Source: a virus
Length of the DNA stretch: 64,000 nt
Virus record (IMG/VR): IMGVR_UViG_3300036406_001035
Location: 1 to 64,000 of that record
Reading direction: 5' to 3' (one strand)
Shown here: positions 18,701 to 25,748 of the stretch, piece by piece
How positions within the stretch are numbered: position 1 is the first letter of the stretch
Layout of the letters: each line of letters starts with the position of its first letter
Notes under the pieces: model-generated
Databases searched by the model: none
What the model was told of the DNA's origin: nothing
Seen by the model: only the letters and a program-made list of their open reading frames with translations
Made by a program: the position numbers and the translations under genes

Positions 18701-21264
18701 TCTACTGTAATAGGCAGTTTATGAACTTTATTATCTTTTTTAATATTAATATGAGTAAATGGTTCAGAATATCTATTTGCTAAACCTTTAAATATTTTAA
18801 CTTGTTTTTTAAGTTGATCTCTAAATGTTTTAATATCTTCTTTGGCTTGATCTAATTGATCAAGTTTATAATTTTTACCAAAGAATTCTATTAAATCTTT
18901 TTGTCCTGACTCAGATGTAGGATCTAATAATGATTCCTCTAACGCATCTAATTCATCAAAGATCTTATCTTCAATGCCATTGACTACATGATCAAATACA
19001 TAAGAAGAAGAAACCATTGATTTAGCTATATTACTTAAATCTGATTCTAAAGCATATTCATTTTCAATGACTGTTTCCCCTAATTTAGATAATAAATATA
19101 AAGTATTTTGCTTTTCTTTAGATGATAAATCTTGATTTATATATTCTTCTAAAGATTTTTCTCCTGTTTCTCCAAATAAATCTACATAATCTTTGATTAT
19201 TTTAAAACCTTCCTGCATAGCAGGATCTTCTGTTTTAATATTATTTTTAACATTTGTTAAAATAAGATTAGCTTGATCTTTAGATAATGTATTAATATGA
19301 TTTAAAGCTTGTGTTAATTTAATTAACCGAGTAGGATCATTAATAAGTCTAACTGTTCCATTATTATCTGGGATGTATTCACCGTTTTCTTCTCTATAAG
19401 ATTGAAATAATTGACCGTTAAATGGAACTGTATGTTTTGAAATAAAATCAATAGCTGAACTGAAATTAGAAATTTTAGTTTTTAAACTATCAGGAATATT
19501 TATAGTTTTGGCTTTATTTGCTTCATTTAATGTTGACATTATTCCACCTGGACCAAAACCACCCATAACTGATCCAAATAAACCACCTCCAAACCAATTA
19601 GACATCCCTTCATCAGAAGAAATACCATCTTTATAAGCTTCAATAAATTCTGTAAAGAAAGCTTTATGAATAGGATTTAAAGGATCAGCCATATTTAATT
19701 GCTGATTTTTAGCAGCTTGAGATATAGCAAACTGACCTAATTCTTCACCAAATCCTTCGATAACAAATCCTTTTGTAGCGTTCTTTGAAATATCTTTTAA
19801 TGTTTCTTTTAATATTTTAGATGTAGTTACATCTAATGTAAAATCCTTAGAAAACCATCTACTTAAATTTTTAATACTAGATACATTAGTTAATTGATTT
19901 AAGCCAAACTGATTTGTAACACCTAATATTGCTAAATTACCCAATAATGTTTTATTAGCTCCTTTAGTTGCCATTTCAGCAGATTCTGAAGCAGAATAAC
20001 CGTTTTTTAAAGCTGTGTCATAAATGTCTTTATAAGCTTGAGCTGCTTCAACTCTACCTTCTCCATATGAAGCCAATGCAGTTCTTTCAAAACTAGATAA
20101 AGCTTTTAAACCAAATGCAGGATTTTTAAAAGCATTAATTAGATTTTTACCATAATCTTCAAATGTTCCCTTTTTAAAAGCGTTTTTAGCTAATGTTACT
20201 AAGTTTAATTCTGAAAATGTAGCAGCTTGTTGAGCTGCTGTTAATTTAGTACTTCCTTTAGTAAATAAAGCTGACGCTCTTTTAGCCACAGTAGGTAAAA
20301 AATCTCCAATTAAATTTCCTCCTCGATTAGATATAGAAGTGGCTAAACCTGGATTTTTTAATCCAATAGCTAATTTTGATACTGCTTGTCCAGCACCTGC
20401 GTTTAAACCCATGTTTATCTTAGCTCCTAACATCATTCCTACAGTAAATCCAGCCATATCAGCTATTTCATTTTGAAACCCTTCTGCTGTAAAAAATTTA
20501 GCAATAGGTCCTTTATTTAAATAATTATCTGATAAATGACGTTTATATTCACTTTGTTCTAAAGATTCACTTAATTTCCTAGTTAATGGGTTAGATCCCC
20601 AATCGTAAAACTCTCTACCTGCAATAGCTCCAAAAGGAGAAGTTAATAATGCAGCTGTACCTCCTATTCCTGCTTCAAAACTTCTATCTAAAAAGTTATT
20701 TGTAAATCCTCCTAACGTATTCCAAAAACCTGATTGTTTTTCTAATATTTCTTGTCTATTATCCCTTCCTGGAATATATACTCCTCTTCCTGATGTTGTT
20801 AATAATCCTGAAAAAAATCCTAACGTACCTCCAACTCCAGCACCTATAGCAGTTCCAATTGGACTGAAAAACGAACCTACTCCACCTCCAACAACAGCAC
20901 CTTTACCAGCTTGGCCAAAAGCAGCATTAAGATTATTATCATAATTAGAATCATATTTTAAATAAGGTTCTACTTCAGATAATGGTGTCGTTATTACTCT
21001 CGAAGTAATAGGATCAAAATTAGGATCTTGTTTTAGTTTATCACCTGATTTTTGAAACAATCCTCTAAATTTAGAACCATCAGCATATTCTGTTTTGAAA
21101 TCATCAATAGGAATTCGTAACCCTAAATTACTTGGCATAGGGTTATTTAATAATGCACCAAATCTATCTTCAAATGTACTTGGTACATAAACATCTGTTA
21201 ATGTTTGTTGAGGATTGAATGATCCAGGTATTGTTGTAGGTTTTAATTGTTCGTTAGTTACCAT
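6757..21264 (-). CDS. Giant virion RNA polymerase polyprotein of crAss-like phage
   Basis: A 4,835-residue frame without interruption. The motif SGSDFDIDKL gives DFDID at residues 3787-3791, which matches the metal-binding DxDxD of the double-psi beta-barrel RNA polymerase packaged by crAss-like phages (family prototype: phi14:2 gp66). A preceding KVKGTQAPQ segment near 3665 is a candidate second barrel. The N-terminus has glycine-zipper stretches (about 117-155, with more up to about 580) suited to membrane insertion during ejection. A zincin-like HEAFE lies at 2306-2310, with AEGF near 2361. Acidic low-complexity linkers lie at about 980-1005 and 2190-2240. Two 26-bp direct repeats bound a 220-codon module (about 1307-1535). 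The gene overlaps its neighbours at both ends. Polymerase identity is well supported; the other domains are tentative. Confidence 0.9.
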   Translation of the reverse strand: MVTNEQLKPTTIPGSFNPQQTLTDVYVPSTFEDRFGALLNNPMPSNLGLRIPIDDFKTEYADGSKFRGLFQKSGDKLKQDPNFDPITSRVITTPLSEVEPYLKYDSNYDNNLNAAFGQAGKGAVVGGGVGSFFSPIGTAIGAGVGGTLGFFSGLLTTSGRGVYIPGRDNRQEILEKQSGFWNTLGGFTNNFLDRSFEAGIGGTAALLTSPFGAIAGREFYDWGSNPLTRKLSESLEQSEYKRHLSDNYLNKGPIAKFFTAEGFQNEIADMAGFTVGMMLGAKINMGLNAGAGQAVSKLAIGLKNPGLATSISNRGGNLIGDFLPTVAKRASALFTKGSTKLTAAQQAATFSELNLVTLAKNAFKKGTFEDYGKNLINAFKNPAFGLKALSSFERTALASYGEGRVEAAQAYKDIYDTALKNGYSASESAEMATKGANKTLLGNLAILGVTNQFGLNQLTNVSSIKNLSRWFSKDFTLDVTTSKILKETLKDISKNATKGFVIEGFGEELGQFAISQAAKNQQLNMADPLNPIHKAFFTEFIEAYKDGISSDEGMSNWFGGGLFGSVMGGFGPGGIMSTLNEANKAKTINIPDSLKTKISNFSSAIDFISKHTVPFNGQLFQSYREENGEYIPDNNGTVRLINDPTRLIKLTQALNHINTLSKDQANLILTNVKNNIKTEDPAMQEGFKIIKDYVDLFGETGEKSLEEYINQDLSSKEKQNTLYLLSKLGETVIENEYALESDLSNIAKSMVSSSYVFDHVVNGIEDKIFDELDALEESLLDPTSESGQKDLIEFFGKNYKLDQLDQAKEDIKTFRDQLKKQVKIFKGLANRYSEPFTHINIKKDNKVHKLPITVDMYSVFRSALVQDDLNTMVSEIDEKLNDIKSELLADPQYSQDYLNPNNTSEDVLDIAKKENNNPLYLQYQVLENLKKQVSDSLQKENKAFEELTDVKKLIEKAQKSEKAINSEIENPAKSEDLPKPKPVTVTESSQEPEDNPEEKVEPVVSTDAKADIERIRQENDSLGKSILQKLGYKNENRLPNGNVKGGQSGWKIRFNIKSPTGGNYFNTGNKTLENDKHYNEQAQKLVDWLNSYFGTKSKGSVSEAIKGYTLFGFTDEHPSSIWKFLSGGEQGESDFTIYIGSADDVLKFVEDVKKSPIADLLVAGNQGSDVNITPDGIFKARIEGSKIGFSGYGAPIDLNVVTGEENFTFVFDGRRVNINYGKTKGPSDISITVEGGNSEGINWNYKVVGDDNLKKDFPELYKNIRNIIGFQLYGDYLQGSNNEFLKLTGVDKINAKYDAELKELEQKPISTTQSEIASKTQDEFAQYLQDNHSDRLSQEQIYKLLTVRPELREKMLNDSPEEWAKIFEKNQDYRQQANNVDNNKEMRGNANPAWTGISIGETANQEQDGRHKGYVTLDVNSAREMGKNLEQTFKDLYQLLKDAGYNGHLKMPGVYSDLLTRFDNIVIHGATKGDVSLALPIIEQYFKDKGLNVEGTKTGIDAKDSNGKETSHTNLLAEKVKNKSLEKPISTTQSDIESKTKEELFPIDSLHKGKESGDILKVIGYIKDGVRFEIQTKGTLKPKKNLIISELKRLIIEGKLAALEQPTNGDPASGGKSAQRPPIQGPVEYGDPDNDNSSLEEEDYRADASRTPLSQTTIFKTYGADFRNGKIQLNNIAKSYFYDQILDLKKDHFFLPIPVSSELALSIVKDKEGDFYKDYKANPTDLIYLLVGIDNDNNPIVYNLPTGKTIPEQIPLIDILSNKTIPTGLIYDKSSTFPIDRITEKFSRTEKYSTQDIDKIYNNYILGLNQMAIDSLSLVEEYNKDVINVNKLRIAVQNNLKPIIGITPGVQDGRVSKVKYEKLSEDYSIHIPTLETAIETKYHELKLGTVYAYQNGKYTKTLRRKFNKNEAQVLANLIKKSLSGEILETSEELYLKSVLNWFDNLTTPTAYNKNSVGIVNGQFIAAPYFGNNNNPKLGFTWSIDDSMDRLVEFFSSHYPHINKTKLNTAYQYFQDKETDTIYENYEEYLIEREIITIPTPVNDRLPVKSNRQLIFDPQFGFDNIQTNDEKNIYRTSKIKLIKDNFTDPMSIQHFFTNDLKKTTPSEEKNGNKIYYFNNIYLSIVGPNDILLAGNVSKYFDNDIWNNTSINAAQVTKDEFDQDVIPYGIKFNLMVTIDSNDEVTINIEKLKKNESTEESEDPGTDEVKNERESPEETPEAQKETSENEEDESYEDSDEGIDEEPPFRLFTDSTDIENIEEFKVWLSEILPQFSVQVSSDAIKGVAQGALIGSFITLWKNAGSGTGYHEAFEAVWGYFIDSDTKEKLIKEFKSKEGTYKNPFNKKTVKYSESTDNDVKEMLAEGFIDFMKNRKLQPKAPIQNNFFLKLLDLLKRLFSNISKIFKKSEKEAIDNINDIYEKIASGNYSQEVISDFNLGIQFRQRFAAEDIDLNHVHLFNSMLYDRVMSLLGFSNIYDIIDNNIENDVTTSELIGKHIIEQGNALLTELQSEFKTKKIKGFSFFDDNFEFKNDSLRKELLENATQVFLQKSKLDSFVSIDSLDEMEVSSKEGIVPTNEINPTSNVNNVTRFLLNNLKYYTANEAGVLQPAVVNTYFGKTRDITLTINKKPDFTTIQTFLLNKLANVVPYYKDGQEVALFDAMMEKLSLYENKETWIKDLKYKLGIGYSSLSDNIIKMRLAFVTSFKNAEYEPIVLRSSDNVVYMENPVYESSQTALLESWISNVQDKASLSSSVNITLNKDLNKGQVIFPKKGLTNKYEQRDYFKDILGIDIGDPKEDEIIQALDTILSIIKFRQVVIFDDLVKDYAQSSFRTLSKYIASKESSSSKSYKNSDGKAEFSIINPTFISDIINVYNSVDNYNDFLLSYPHFHNNFELKLGLKNNYFLKKGGFLFDKNGLKYKNSKITLKLLSGIQDKTNVKGFSFSKMSLEDKLVFKAVAALSGNYSLLMNSDKNMENSLSFNDKYLLKSLDLNPSFFSKDYNSSSSLNTEAVKIIENYFLPQLKDEIDLLFSKDALNVQFLKDKIKNKELGYYQDIVNFSKEDFEKIANDYNSTQSGLYSYLQSAIPSIYVYLRNQIENDYQNLYKAGFFKNIDGRVLISRQILNSKEIEFMNQGLNAYLDFKGIKGKEREKYIQRITGKNQNTSIASGRLASFFFKKIDEIYMIYAQAGYKDITASNLEHIFRKIAIQVTVNYEIYNKDIQGFLYGPFSAYKKGDFGKRAGFLASSKQSQDNSITINNHLNLTSKRLDGKNRDGLLSFVSYKDPIVVSARITSIAEDFYKVLKNDKHSHDTIERLVGAKFKKDGTLKEITAEPGTLLAPYEELKLADAQAYIMLDTFYDLLYKSGKLTRSQKVHIQYEMALERIERSELPKTDPAYRPLTTKQKVKDLEFINNPQIKKEANSAVLQVLKPQGSGFNQNNLDVAIPIFLKNSVVPLSWSRVKNNPILRDKYITWQKNQIDLIGFESGQKIGAILKDGNSTPLYNIDGFNAEIPFIQKMKFNDFGIQQETPNEFKNSVNRGVQITKLIVGNLSHHFKNKPHIKELVDEYYANLNELYQRGYDSLMKKLGLKLEGNYYVTDNLSNLVETLSEQAKLLKLPINVKDMFVVDSSTGKLPYKFDASTERHRIEYILNSILDRTLIHQKVKGTQAPQISSVFEQSNLKPLFKRKGIWTEYTQGMKLSADEEKSIRYSSTDLKILEDGTIEVKIPSYLKGLVNLNTSKIDPELLELIGYRIPTQSFGQVEKIKIVGFLDQSYGDAIIVPAELVGKSGSDFDIDKLNLYFPHYYKDKQGNYRYISYSTSDEELGLRYNNYIKSNEEKVYRKLKQWIFDAIKDMASDLNINLNKEDLSKFFTKKTFRQLPNIIKEEYFDLQETLQNSESKILEKTIAHIQKTSELISEYEEALANKEEIEYEDKDGNIVISPFDVLPLLYTLQTEYDTLLNAAGYNQDQIELIREKLKEFNEYKTELLTKDLPNIPNEIAITYGYMSIDDFSKLPILKQNSLEALENRNIELMKRLISLPENRLQHLAPNSASTIEAMDKIINSSEVKKKSYHLSTFYGSTEFRNIMVSAKNLVGAGALHITGHQITQMFNVSFSDEDTFKHIPFIKSNRLDKVYDSKGRLISSNLSEFLSAFVDAAKDPFAVRLNLNNSTINVALMLIRLGVSIEEVLYFINQPSIKRYVARYNNVSSLLRKSSNESQNRAMAEAYVLWESNRGMYGKDSLKHLRIPFNAEKINTQDELDLYSAEEKKTEYISLTDKTIETIFNYGTFEEINRISYMIKKSVALPNISTSEGSENYLKNLEKSLTGNISNEIKHETDIYSLGLFMSLLKPAQELSTLNTATNIESKKTKTLIENRSLLNTVSSLLGRLSPPFTNLDAIFSQSHLSTVYNNRKDFDKYLAPYLMVADPTFSNLLDSIATQGYISLAYGQAKNDLVYKFNTFLLSYLVQNNPNFRPTQDHETMFKRLASRIKAIQTSEHYKPFKSHNLFKNISYTLRGQFGGDLKTQIRLLKYQEEETIDRDIEIQKHENAYELALSRMKSSRLPAKKEFYEELVSIYEDLVDYSILQSGLSAQFTSLAGILPADLFAKKVSKYLDLTNLNVDLSNLWDIFVRNNHRNPLLVDIKPEVIRNSNIIDYNGNTYYRVYSRVPYIKRNISNLIESEDIFSFEETEKLESKFLRVLPNEEIKGIVEELDLPKSTNWKLYEEITALGDQQWYLETKDIYDSLSSRIPGYIEEDYSLPEETIESEKIQLSQTQIDTYVFYKELYTNDADIRELFYIFADNYDISYNDINSLLKTLILDHNDVLQPIIEKTLIEKAC
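16661..17346. repeat. Perfect 26-bp direct repeats bounding a 220-codon module in the polymerase gene
   Basis: The 26 bases at 16661-16686 are identical to those at 17321-17346, exactly 660 bp apart, so removal or addition of one unit keeps the frame. In protein both copies read PISTTQS with similar flanks (IASKTQ / IESKTK). The enclosed DNA looks less AT-rich than its surroundings. Confidence 0.92.
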
Positions 21265-24031
21265 TGATTAAATCTTGTAGTTGTTGTTGAGTACGAGTTA
21301 ATTGAGGATTTTGTAATCCAAAGACATCAAAGATAGTACCTGTTTGATACATTTTTTCTATTCTTTCTTTAATTTTTAAAGGAAGTTCTGATTTAGACAT
21401 CTCATTTAATTTCTTTAAAGCTATCTGTTTTGCTTCTTGTGTATCTCCACTTTCTTTTAAAGCTTTTTGATATTCTTCTTTAAATACTTCATTTGTAACT
21501 TCTGTTTCTAAAGCATTTATAGTTTCCTCCATTTGTTGTTTAGCAGCACCTACTGTATTAAATGTAGCAGGAAGTTGAACAACTTTACCATTAATCTCTA
21601 ACTCTAAAGTTAAAGGTTGAGTTTGAGATGAGTACATCTGATAAGGTGTCCCAGATGTAGTTCTAACTCTATAAGGATATGAACTTAAATCTGAGGTATA
21701 ATTCATATTAAGACTCCCATTTTCAGACATTCCTAAAGCTTGAGCATATTTTCTTTCTATAGCTGAAGTAACAGTTAAATCAGGACTAGTTAGTTTTTCT
21801 TCAAATGTTTCACCTTTTTTAATTATTTTACCAGTTTCTTCATCTATTTGAGATGTAGAACCTTTTATTAAATAATATCCATCATGAGTTTCAATAGAAT
21901 TAATCATTGACGGCTCTATACCTTTTTCTTTTAATATGTCTCCATATTTAGCTACAATCGTATTGTTAATAAAATTATTAAATTGAGAATTTAAAGTTTT
22001 ATCAATATTTGTTTGTGTAGCTATAGGTCTATTCATAACTTTATGCATACCAGAAGTTGCAAAAGATTGACCTATATTTTTATGTAACTCTTCTACAGGT
22101 GCTGAAACATTGCCTGAATTCTGTTTAAGCACATCATCTATTATTTTTGCACTATTTCCAGAAATAAAATCAATAATAGGATTTCCTGTTGATTTACCTG
22201 CTATTTTTAAACCTTGTGATCCTACTGAAAATACATCTGTGCGATTTAAACTCTGATTAACTTGTTGAGCTAATTCAGGATTTTTAATCATAGCATCTAT
22301 TAAATTATCTAAAGTAGGGTAATCACTATATGCCTGTAATACCAAATTACCTTCTAAATCCTGTACAGATTTGATTCCAGCATCTGCAAAAGTTTTTTTA
22401 ATTTCAGCTCGAGTTTTATCAACTAATTTATTTTTTTTATCATAATAACTATTAGCTATAGCAACATCCGCTTCATTTTCTTTTAATTTAAGTACAATGT
22501 TTTTATCCGCTTTTTCTTTTGCAGTTAATTCAGATTCAGGTTTACTCATTAAAGTTTTAATTCTACCAGAATTAGAAATTAATTCATCAGAAATTTGCTT
22601 AACATATTGTAAAGCCTTTACATTATTTTGAGTTCTATTAAAAAATGATTCATTTTTATCTAAACCTAAAGCATCGTAAGCATTATCAATAACTTGAATA
22701 GCTACTTTAGACATATTATCATTTATCTCTTTTTCAAACGCTTCATTATTTTTTACAACCTCTTCTACAGTTCCTGTAATAGGTGTTGGAACAGCTGTTT
22801 CATTTGAAGGAGATCCTAATATAGGTTTTCCTGTTTTAGGATCTAAACCTTCTTTACGATAATCAAATTCTAATTTTTTAGCATCAGATTCACGTTTAGC
22901 TTCTAATTCTAACATAAACTCTTGCCAACCTTGTTGTCTATTTAACATAGATACATACGCTTGATTAGTTCCAAGAGTTTGATCCATTCTTTTATTATCT
23001 AATGCAGATGATAAATTAGCTATTTTCTCATTAGTATAATAATTAGCATATATGTTTTCTTTATCTGCTAATATTTCTTGTCTTTTAATATTATCATTAA
23101 AATCATTAAGTTTATTAGATGCTGATTCTTTTTGAGACTCAAGTTCATTTTTAATTTGACTTATTTCATCTTTTGTTAGTTTTTTTCCATTATAAGAACC
23201 TGATACTTTTAAATCATATATATCTTTATCTATATTCTTAATATTCTTATTTAAAGAATCTTTCATTGTTTTTTCAAATGTAGCATCATCTATTTGATAA
23301 GAATAAGATCTACCTTCAATAGCCATTTGATTTCTAGCTTTATCAGATAACATTACATTTAAATATTGTTGAATATCAGCAGCAGTTTTTCCTTTGAATT
23401 TAACTTTTGTAGTCATTCCGTTTTCACCTAACGTTTCTATTTCATAATCGTCAGGTAATTTTAAAAAACTTTCAGTTAATTTCTGAACTTCAGCTTTATC
23501 ATCATAATATGGTTGATATGTATCTAAACTTCCCCAATTAGAATAATCTGAAGGATTCTTAGAATTTCTAAACTTATTATAAGAGTTCATTAATACATTA
23601 TAATTATGAACTCCATAACCTGCACCAATTACACCTTTTTTATCAGCTTTTTGTTTATACTCTTCTACTAAATTAAATTGATCTCGATAATGTTTAGTAA
23701 ACTTATTATCATAAAGAATAGATTCATATTGTTTATCTTTAGTTAAAGGATCAAAAACAGATATAGCTTGTTTAACATTATCAAAATTAGATAAATCAGA
23801 ACCTGCATATTTATTTATTTTTTCAGAGACCGATCTTAAAAAACCATTTAACTTCTCTTTATTAGCATCATGTGTTAAGTCTAAGTCTAATATTTGCTTA
23901 TATTGCATATTGACCATAGCTTGCCCTTGAGCACTTAAATCTAGTCTTTTTTGAACATAGTTTAAATAGTTCTCAGGAGAACTTGATATATTAATAGGAA
24001 TAAATTTATCTGGTCTTGTATATGTAGACAT
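21254..24031 (-). CDS. Virion-cargo protein, 925 residues, helical
   Basis: Not recognised at family level. The sequence is hydrophilic and mostly helical, with long lysine/glutamate-rich stretches (about 240-400) likely to form coiled coils and few cysteines. No catalytic motif stands out. Its stop overlaps the start of the polymerase gene by 11 bases, so the two are probably made together. Position and composition fit the crAss-like cargo or ejection proteins that accompany the virion polymerase; this is inference from context. The start ATG at 24031 lies 10 bp after a host-like TAATTTTG box in the 52-bp upstream gap. Confidence 0.8.
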   Translation of the reverse strand: MSTYTRPDKFIPINISSSPENYLNYVQKRLDLSAQGQAMVNMQYKQILDLDLTHDANKEKLNGFLRSVSEKINKYAGSDLSNFDNVKQAISVFDPLTKDKQYESILYDNKFTKHYRDQFNLVEEYKQKADKKGVIGAGYGVHNYNVLMNSYNKFRNSKNPSDYSNWGSLDTYQPYYDDKAEVQKLTESFLKLPDDYEIETLGENGMTTKVKFKGKTAADIQQYLNVMLSDKARNQMAIEGRSYSYQIDDATFEKTMKDSLNKNIKNIDKDIYDLKVSGSYNGKKLTKDEISQIKNELESQKESASNKLNDFNDNIKRQEILADKENIYANYYTNEKIANLSSALDNKRMDQTLGTNQAYVSMLNRQQGWQEFMLELEAKRESDAKKLEFDYRKEGLDPKTGKPILGSPSNETAVPTPITGTVEEVVKNNEAFEKEINDNMSKVAIQVIDNAYDALGLDKNESFFNRTQNNVKALQYVKQISDELISNSGRIKTLMSKPESELTAKEKADKNIVLKLKENEADVAIANSYYDKKNKLVDKTRAEIKKTFADAGIKSVQDLEGNLVLQAYSDYPTLDNLIDAMIKNPELAQQVNQSLNRTDVFSVGSQGLKIAGKSTGNPIIDFISGNSAKIIDDVLKQNSGNVSAPVEELHKNIGQSFATSGMHKVMNRPIATQTNIDKTLNSQFNNFINNTIVAKYGDILKEKGIEPSMINSIETHDGYYLIKGSTSQIDEETGKIIKKGETFEEKLTSPDLTVTSAIERKYAQALGMSENGSLNMNYTSDLSSYPYRVRTTSGTPYQMYSSQTQPLTLELEINGKVVQLPATFNTVGAAKQQMEETINALETEVTNEVFKEEYQKALKESGDTQEAKQIALKKLNEMSKSELPLKIKERIEKMYQTGTIFDVFGLQNPQLTRTQQQLQDLINGN

Positions 24032-24039
24032 AATTTTTA

Positions 24040-24047
24040 CAAAATTA
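24040..24047 (-). promoter_or_regulatory. Candidate internal promoter box before the 925-residue gene
   Basis: TAATTTTG on the minus strand fits TAnnTTTG and lies 8 bases before the ATG at 24031, inside the only sizeable gap (52 bp) of the cargo block. No convincing -33 element is visible; the region is almost pure A and T. Confidence 0.25.
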
Positions 24048-24083
24048 AATTAAAATTATTGATTTAAATAATAATTTTATATG

Positions 24084-25748
24084 TTATTGAAATAATTGAC
24101 GCATAGCAGCTATCTGATTCATATTATCAATAGGTTGCTTCATATATGGTCCAAATAAAGATTTGGCAATATAATACTTTAATTGTTGATCAGTTATACC
24201 AGCAGTCACTCTATTAAACTCATTTTTTAAATCTTCTAATGTTTTTTGAGTCATTTTAGACTGAACATTATAAGGTTGATACTTTTTTAATAAATCCATA
24301 TTAAAATCATAATTCTGATTCTCCATAATACCTTCCCCTAAGACATTTAAATTAGTAGAATGAATAGCATTACGAGTATCAGTAACATTCTGATATAACT
24401 CATTTAGCTTATCTCCATAAATAGCTCTCTGTTGATTGTTAGTATTAATAGCTTGATTGCTAATTTGAGCATTCTGATTATTGACATTTGTAGCATTCTG
24501 GGCATTAGCTTGAGCAATACTTCTTGCATAATCTTGAGCAGATTTATTTGCTTGAGTATCAATCATTTGATAATTTTGCTGATTAGGTACACCATATTGC
24601 TGGAGAGCTTTTTTAGAACTATACGCAGAAGCTAACGCAGCATTAATACCTGGTTGCGCATCAATCTCTTGATTTCTAACCCTATAAGGAGTCTGTAAAG
24701 CTAGAGAAGGATATAATGATCTAGGAGATTGAGCTAAATTTCCCATCATTGACATTAATCTGGGAGTCCAAGTATAAGGTTTTATCCATGATAAATCATC
24801 TTGAGGAATATCTTCGTCAGTAACTTCATTTTTACGAGGGTCATATTTACCTAAAGGAGAAAAAGGTTCTTCTTTTGGAGCACTCATAGGGGCAAACCAT
24901 GTCGGAGTTGGAGTTTGAGCCTGCTGTAATTCTTCTAGTTCTTCAGGAGCAACCATAGGAGCAAACCATGTCGGAGCAGTTTGATTTGTTTTACCATATG
25001 GACTATACGTGGCTGTTTGGTCTATTCCTTGTAATTTACCTTGCATCATCCAATTTAATAAATTGTTTTTACTAAAGGACGATCCTCCATCTTTAAAATA
25101 AAATCCACCTTTAGAAAATTGTTGTTGATTATCTTTTTGTAATCTTACTTCAGGACTATCAGTTATTAATGTTGCAAATGGAGGAATTTCTACATCTTTA
25201 CGAATCTCTTGTAAAGCAGCTATATTTCCAATTGTTTTTTGATATTTTTCTAACATTTTCATAGCTGTTGTTTTTTCAGCAGAGTTTTTACTATTCTCCA
25301 GAGTATCTATCATTCTATTATTATGTTTTAAATCAACTGCTCTTTTTAAAACAGATGCTGGAGTATTTTTAATTAATCCACCTTTTTGATACGACCCTAA
25401 TTTAAATGTTTCAATTTCTTCTTTTGATAAAGACATATCTTTATCGTTTGAAAAAATAAATGATCCATCTGGTACATTTAAAGGAGTTCCTCCTTTACTA
25501 TGTAATTTCCCTTTAATGTTATGTAAAGCTAATCCTGTAGGTTTAAATGTTAATAAAACCTCATCTTTTTCAGCTTCAATATTTGCTTTATCTTTATCAA
25601 TAGGCTTAATAGTTGTATTAATTCCCTCTGATGACATTTGTTTATACATTAAATCCATAGAACTTGGATTGTATCTAGGAGATACTCCAAAAGGATTAAC
25701 ATTAGGATAATATCCTTTAAATGGACTATTAGGTGCTGTATTTATCAT
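24084..25748 (-). CDS. Virion-cargo protein with GG-peptide motifs, 554 residues
   Basis: Not assigned to a characterised function. Around residues 84-102 it carries a motif (HSKGGTPLNVPDGSFIFSND) that I associate with tail/cargo-region proteins of crAss-like phages. Further KGG peptides occur (QKGGLI, SKGGFYF). The middle is proline-rich and repeats PTWFAPM twice; the second half is Asn/Gln-rich with helical character. The start shares one base with the stop of the upstream 383-residue gene, indicating coupling. The content is structural rather than enzymatic. It is probably packaged or attached to the tail, by context. Confidence 0.8.
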   Translation of the reverse strand: MINTAPNSPFKGYYPNVNPFGVSPRYNPSSMDLMYKQMSSEGINTTIKPIDKDKANIEAEKDEVLLTFKPTGLALHNIKGKLHSKGGTPLNVPDGSFIFSNDKDMSLSKEEIETFKLGSYQKGGLIKNTPASVLKRAVDLKHNNRMIDTLENSKNSAEKTTAMKMLEKYQKTIGNIAALQEIRKDVEIPPFATLITDSPEVRLQKDNQQQFSKGGFYFKDGGSSFSKNNLLNWMMQGKLQGIDQTATYSPYGKTNQTAPTWFAPMVAPEELEELQQAQTPTPTWFAPMSAPKEEPFSPLGKYDPRKNEVTDEDIPQDDLSWIKPYTWTPRLMSMMGNLAQSPRSLYPSLALQTPYRVRNQEIDAQPGINAALASAYSSKKALQQYGVPNQQNYQMIDTQANKSAQDYARSIAQANAQNATNVNNQNAQISNQAINTNNQQRAIYGDKLNELYQNVTDTRNAIHSTNLNVLGEGIMENQNYDFNMDLLKKYQPYNVQSKMTQKTLEDLKNEFNRVTAGITDQQLKYYIAKSLFGPYMKQPIDNMNQIAAMRQLFQ

